DNA from: Variovorax paradoxus
GTDB lineage: Bacteria > Pseudomonadota > Gammaproteobacteria > Burkholderiales > Burkholderiaceae_C
Length of the DNA stretch: 64,000 nt
Reading direction: 5' to 3'
Assembly (NCBI RefSeq): GCF_902712855.1
Contig: NZ_LR743508.1
Location: forward strand, 1,116,001 to 1,180,000
Both the position numbers and the translations under genes were made by a program. Of this stretch, positions 61,318-64,000 are shown one piece after another; positions within the stretch are counted from its first letter, which is position 1, and every line of letters begins with the position of its first letter. Under the pieces are notes generated by a model. It was not told where the DNA came from. It saw nothing but the letters and a program-made list of their open reading frames with translations, and made no database searches.

Positions 61318-61641
61318 TCAGCGCCTGACGGCTCGCCATTGCGCCCGGCGGCGCGCGGCGATCAGTGCCACCGCGCCGCAGCCGAGCAGATTGACCAGGG
61401 AGATCGCGACGAAGAGCGCATCGCGTACCACCAGCACCGCGTAGACGGTGGCGGTGACATTCGACAGCACCCAGGAACCCCAGGTCAGCAGCGAGACGGA
61501 GACGGCGCCGTCCGTGCAGCGCCAGACCACGACGATCTGCGGGATGTAGGTGAGGACGCGGACCGCGTTGGTCAGCAGGTAGAGCCAGCCGATCAGTGCG
61601 AGCAGGGGCCCGTCGGCGGTGGCGAAGGCGTCAAAGTGCAT
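61318..61641 (-). CDS. PQ-loop/SemiSWEET-like small membrane protein
   Basis: 107 aa, three membrane helices. The first helix ends in the PQ motif (VLTYIPQIVVVWRCTDGA) followed by SVSLLTWGSW, the layout of single-repeat PQ-loop transporters. A dimer could move a small solute such as a sugar or amino acid. Short gaps on both sides (300 bp to iorA, 107 bp to the kinase) give no clear partner. Confidence 0.8.
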   Translation of the reverse strand: MHFDAFATADGPLLALIGWLYLLTNAVRVLTYIPQIVVVWRCTDGAVSVSLLTWGSWVLSNVTATVYAVLVVRDALFVAISLVNLLGCGAVALIAARRRAQWRAVRR

Positions 61642-61748
61642 CGTCTGCGGCTCCCCGGAGTAATGCGCGTCGTCTACTGGACACGAGCGCCGACTCTAGG
61701 CAACGCCTGCGCGGGCGGGAATACCGTGTGGACGCTACGCCGAACGCA

Positions 61749-63665
61749 CTACGCCGTATGGGAGGCGGACGGCATCCGCAGCGACACGACAGTGCCCGTC
61801 GCAGCGTGGACCACCTCGAGGGACGCGCCGAGCTGGCGCGCGCGCACATGCATGTTGGCAATGCCGCGGCCGCCGTTGTCGGGCACCGTCCGGTCCGGCT
61901 GCCCGTTGTCGACCACTTCCAGTTCGAGCAGTTCGTCGCGCTGGCGCAATTGCACGCGCACGCGGGTGGCGTTCGCGTGCTTGAGCACATTGGTCAGCGC
62001 CTCCTGCGCGATGCGCAGGAGCTGGAGCGAAGCCTGCGGGGAAAGGGCCGAGACGCTGTCCGGGACATCGATGGTCCACGACGGCTGGATGCGGGCTTCT
62101 TCGAGCTGCGCCTGCCACCGGAACAGGAAGTTGCCCAGCGCGGTGCGGAAGTCGCCGGCATCGGGCGCCAGCGCATCGAGCGCGATGCGCATGTCGGCGA
62201 TGCAGTCGCGCAGCACCTCCGCGATCTGCCGCTCGCTCATGTCGCCGCGCTCGACACGCGACAGCGACGTGAACAGGCGCGAACCGAGCCCGTCGTGGAT
62301 CTCCCGCATGATCGATTGGCGCTCCTGCGACGCGGCATGCTGGCGCTGCAGTTGCGCCATGCGCGTGAAGCTTTCCGCCAGGTGCCGCTCGCGGTCGGCC
62401 ACGCGGCTCTCCAGCGTGTGGTTGAGCTCCTCGAGCGAGTCCATCGCGTGAATGAAGCGGGCGGTCAGCAGGCTGCCCATGCACAGCAGGAGCAGGTTGG
62501 CCGCGTGGTGCAGCAGGAAGATCCGGTTGCCCGCCCAGTTCGGCAGCAGGCGCACGAGCGAGCCGTCGTCCCACGCGATCAGGTAGTCGTGGACGCCCGC
62601 GAGCACGGCGATCATGAGCGCCGACGGCATCAGCGCGGCTGCCAGCGTGCGTTGCCTGGCCACGGTGCGGATCGACACGGCGAGGATCGCGAGCCCGATG
62701 GGAATCAGCCCCGCGCTCCACCAGCGGTTGACCAGCGGTTCGCTCGGGGGCCCGGCAAGCAGCAGCCAGAGCGGCCCCAGCAGCCAGTAGCCGACCAGCA
62801 GCCGGCGAAGCCAGGGGCGGCCGATGCCCGCGAGCCGCAGCGAGAACAGTGCGAGGACGACCACGAAGCCACCCGTGGCGCCGAGGTACACGGTGCGCCA
62901 CAGATGCCAGTATTCGGACGGCATGCGTTCGATCACGAAGGTGAGGGTGCGCACGCCCCAGAGCGCCGAAGCCAGTCCGAGCAGTCCGTACAGCACCTCG
63001 CTGCGCCGGCGCCACCAGATGCACACCACGATCGCCGCCATCAACAGGCAGACGACCACCGTGATCTCGGGCAGCGTGCGAACCCAGAAGAAGCGGCGGT
63101 CGTGCACCGGCAGCAGTTCGGCGCGCGGAGCCACCGAGACGGCCGGAAAGCGCGGCGACGTGGAGGAGGGTGCCGCTGCAGCGCGGATCTCGAGCACGTT
63201 GCTGCCCGTGCGAAGCAACGGCCGCGGCAGCGAGATCAGATGGGGGCGCTCCCACCGCACATGGACGGTGTCGCTGTCTTCCTCGACCTCGCCGACCCGG
63301 ATCCCGTTGAGCCAGACCTGGCCGCCTTCGTAAAGATAGGGCAGGTAGACCGCCCAGCCGCCGTCGCTTTCGCCGATCGCAGGCGCGTCGAAGGTGGCGC
63401 GGTACCAGACCGCCTCGCTGCGCGAGAGGCGCAGTGCCGGCCCCACCGGCCCGGGCAGCCGGACCTCGGTCCATGCGCGGTCGGCTGCCGGCGGGCTCGT
63501 CTGGCCGGATGCCAGCGCCTGCATGCGCGTCAGCTCGAGCGCCAGGGCCGGACGGCCTGCCGCCGATATCAGGATCGCGGTCAACATGGCCGCGAGCCGC
63601 AGCAGCCAGGGAACGCCGCGCCGCGTGGACGCCCGTGCGCACCCGGCAGCCTTCGCGGCCGTCAA
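61749..63665 (-). CDS. NarX/DegS-type sensor histidine kinase with 7TM-DISM-like sensor
   Basis: 638 aa if it starts at TTG 63665, which overlaps the regulator stop (TTGA); ATG 63587 inside the signal-like segment is an alternative. After a signal peptide comes an extracytoplasmic jelly-roll domain (about 60-190; WYRATFDAP, GGQVWLNGIRVGEVEEDSD), seven membrane helices, a coiled coil, HisKA_3 dimerisation with His457 (MREIHDGLGSRL) and an HATPase domain ending NGGRGIANMHVRARQLGA. Resembles two-component sensors with carbohydrate-like input. Its partner is the LuxR-type regulator. Confidence 0.88.
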   Translation of the reverse strand: MTAAKAAGCARASTRRGVPWLLRLAAMLTAILISAAGRPALALELTRMQALASGQTSPPAADRAWTEVRLPGPVGPALRLSRSEAVWYRATFDAPAIGESDGGWAVYLPYLYEGGQVWLNGIRVGEVEEDSDTVHVRWERPHLISLPRPLLRTGSNVLEIRAAAAPSSTSPRFPAVSVAPRAELLPVHDRRFFWVRTLPEITVVVCLLMAAIVVCIWWRRRSEVLYGLLGLASALWGVRTLTFVIERMPSEYWHLWRTVYLGATGGFVVVLALFSLRLAGIGRPWLRRLLVGYWLLGPLWLLLAGPPSEPLVNRWWSAGLIPIGLAILAVSIRTVARQRTLAAALMPSALMIAVLAGVHDYLIAWDDGSLVRLLPNWAGNRIFLLHHAANLLLLCMGSLLTARFIHAMDSLEELNHTLESRVADRERHLAESFTRMAQLQRQHAASQERQSIMREIHDGLGSRLFTSLSRVERGDMSERQIAEVLRDCIADMRIALDALAPDAGDFRTALGNFLFRWQAQLEEARIQPSWTIDVPDSVSALSPQASLQLLRIAQEALTNVLKHANATRVRVQLRQRDELLELEVVDNGQPDRTVPDNGGRGIANMHVRARQLGASLEVVHAATGTVVSLRMPSASHTA

Positions 63666-64000
63666 AGCAGACCCAGCTGGCTGGCTTCGTAGACCGCCTC
63701 GCTGCGCGAGTGCACCGCCAGCTTGCGATAGATCTTCTTGACGTGGGAAACCACGGTATGCGGCGAGATCCCCAGCAGTTCGCCGATCGAGTCGAAGGTC
63801 AACCCCTTGGCGGTCAGGCGCAGCAGTTCGGTCTCGCGGGCAGTCAGCGGCGAGGGCCGGGGCTCGGGCGACGGGTCGGACGGCATTTCCGGCGCCGGTC
63901 GTGCCGCTGCCGGCTCCGGGCGTGCCGTGAGCCGCAGCCGCGTGAGGATGCGTCGCGCAATGCCCGGGCTGATCGGCGCGCCGCCGGCCCGCAGTTCGTG
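63662..64000 (-). CDS. LuxR/NarL-type response regulator (5' end outside the window)
   Basis: The frame is open through the right edge, so at least 112 residues are visible and the start is missing. Translating from the edge gives HELRAGGAPISPGIARRIL, the typical end of a NarL receiver domain, then a Pro/Ala linker and the HTH LTARETELLRLTAKGLTFDS ... ISPHTVVSHVKKIYRKLAVH. The internal ATG at 63886 is not the real start. It is co-transcribed with the kinase, whose start overlaps this stop. Confidence 0.92.
   Translation of the reverse strand, partial: HELRAGGAPISPGIARRILTRLRLTARPEPAAARPAPEMPSDPSPEPRPSPLTARETELLRLTAKGLTFDSIGELLGISPHTVVSHVKKIYRKLAVHSRSEAVYEASQLGLL

Noticed and set aside
58822..62451. 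A 1209-codon open frame on the plus strand
   Set aside because: Antisense shadow of iorAB, the PQ-loop gene and the kinase. The translation is His/Arg/Ala-rich with no domain, typical of the complementary frame of high-GC3 genes.

Overview
This is a 64 kb stretch of high-GC DNA, read as the chromosome of a betaproteobacterium of the order Burkholderiales, most likely family Comamonadaceae and Variovorax-like. That call rests on gene content and style: strong GC3, ATGA/GTGA-coupled operons, liv-type ABC cassettes and degenerate GC-rich intergenic repeats. It is an inference, because no rRNA is present. I found no tRNA, rRNA, CRISPR array, insertion sequence, integrase or phage gene.

Layout. 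1-1062: end of a sugar/polyol-type solute-binding protein gene with a good terminator. 1181-8735: a nine-gene, tightly coupled operon that looks like a dialkylresorcinol-type lipid biosynthesis and export cluster (DarA-like, DarB-like KAS III, a small unknown protein, a BtrH_N-fold protein, an ABC-2 exporter pair, an acyl carrier protein, a ketosynthase lacking one catalytic His, and a short ketosynthase-like partner). 8749-14493 (minus): moxR-DUF58-tgpA, then mltB and an HD-domain gene. 14562-16858: a histone-deacetylase-like amidohydrolase and an MscS channel. 16992-21676: etfBA, an acyl-CoA dehydrogenase and a nitronate-monooxygenase-like flavoprotein, with a palindromic operator before etfB. 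21733-22845: a membrane acyltransferase, followed by about 400 bp of structured non-coding DNA.

23253-30259: a complete cytochrome bd module cydDCABX, whose promoter carries a perfect 18-bp palindrome at the predicted start of transcription, and a convergent GbsR/MarR-type regulator. 30457-37095: an AraC regulator divergent from a CoA-ester degradation operon (ligase, thiolase, two MaoC-type hydratases that may form a heterodimer, SDR, enoyl-CoA hydratase/isomerase). 37387-38586: an orphan protein with a charged helical N-terminus. 38740-39753: a DUF2167 membrane protein.

39920-46320: a four-gene coupled operon (MoxR/RavA-like AAA+ ATPase, small bpX5-like protein, vWA-like plus beta-propeller protein, membrane-anchored bpX6-like protein). 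It matches the computationally predicted MoxR-vWA-beta-propeller ternary conflict systems and is one of the two most interesting loci here. 46348-50429: single genes (cupin, prolyl aminopeptidase, GrpB family, ArsR plus SRPBCC pair, LysR).

50460-61017 (minus): a nine-gene operon, the other standout. It encodes a mandelate racemase with every catalytic residue in register with the Pseudomonas enzyme, a mandelate-dehydrogenase-like flavoprotein, a complete branched-chain-amino-acid-type ABC importer, and an indolepyruvate:ferredoxin-oxidoreductase-like pair in place of the usual benzoylformate decarboxylase. This suggests uptake of mandelate or a related aryl hydroxyacid and its conversion to an acyl-CoA. 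61318-64000: a PQ-loop membrane protein and a sensor kinase/LuxR-type response regulator pair; the regulator runs off the right edge.
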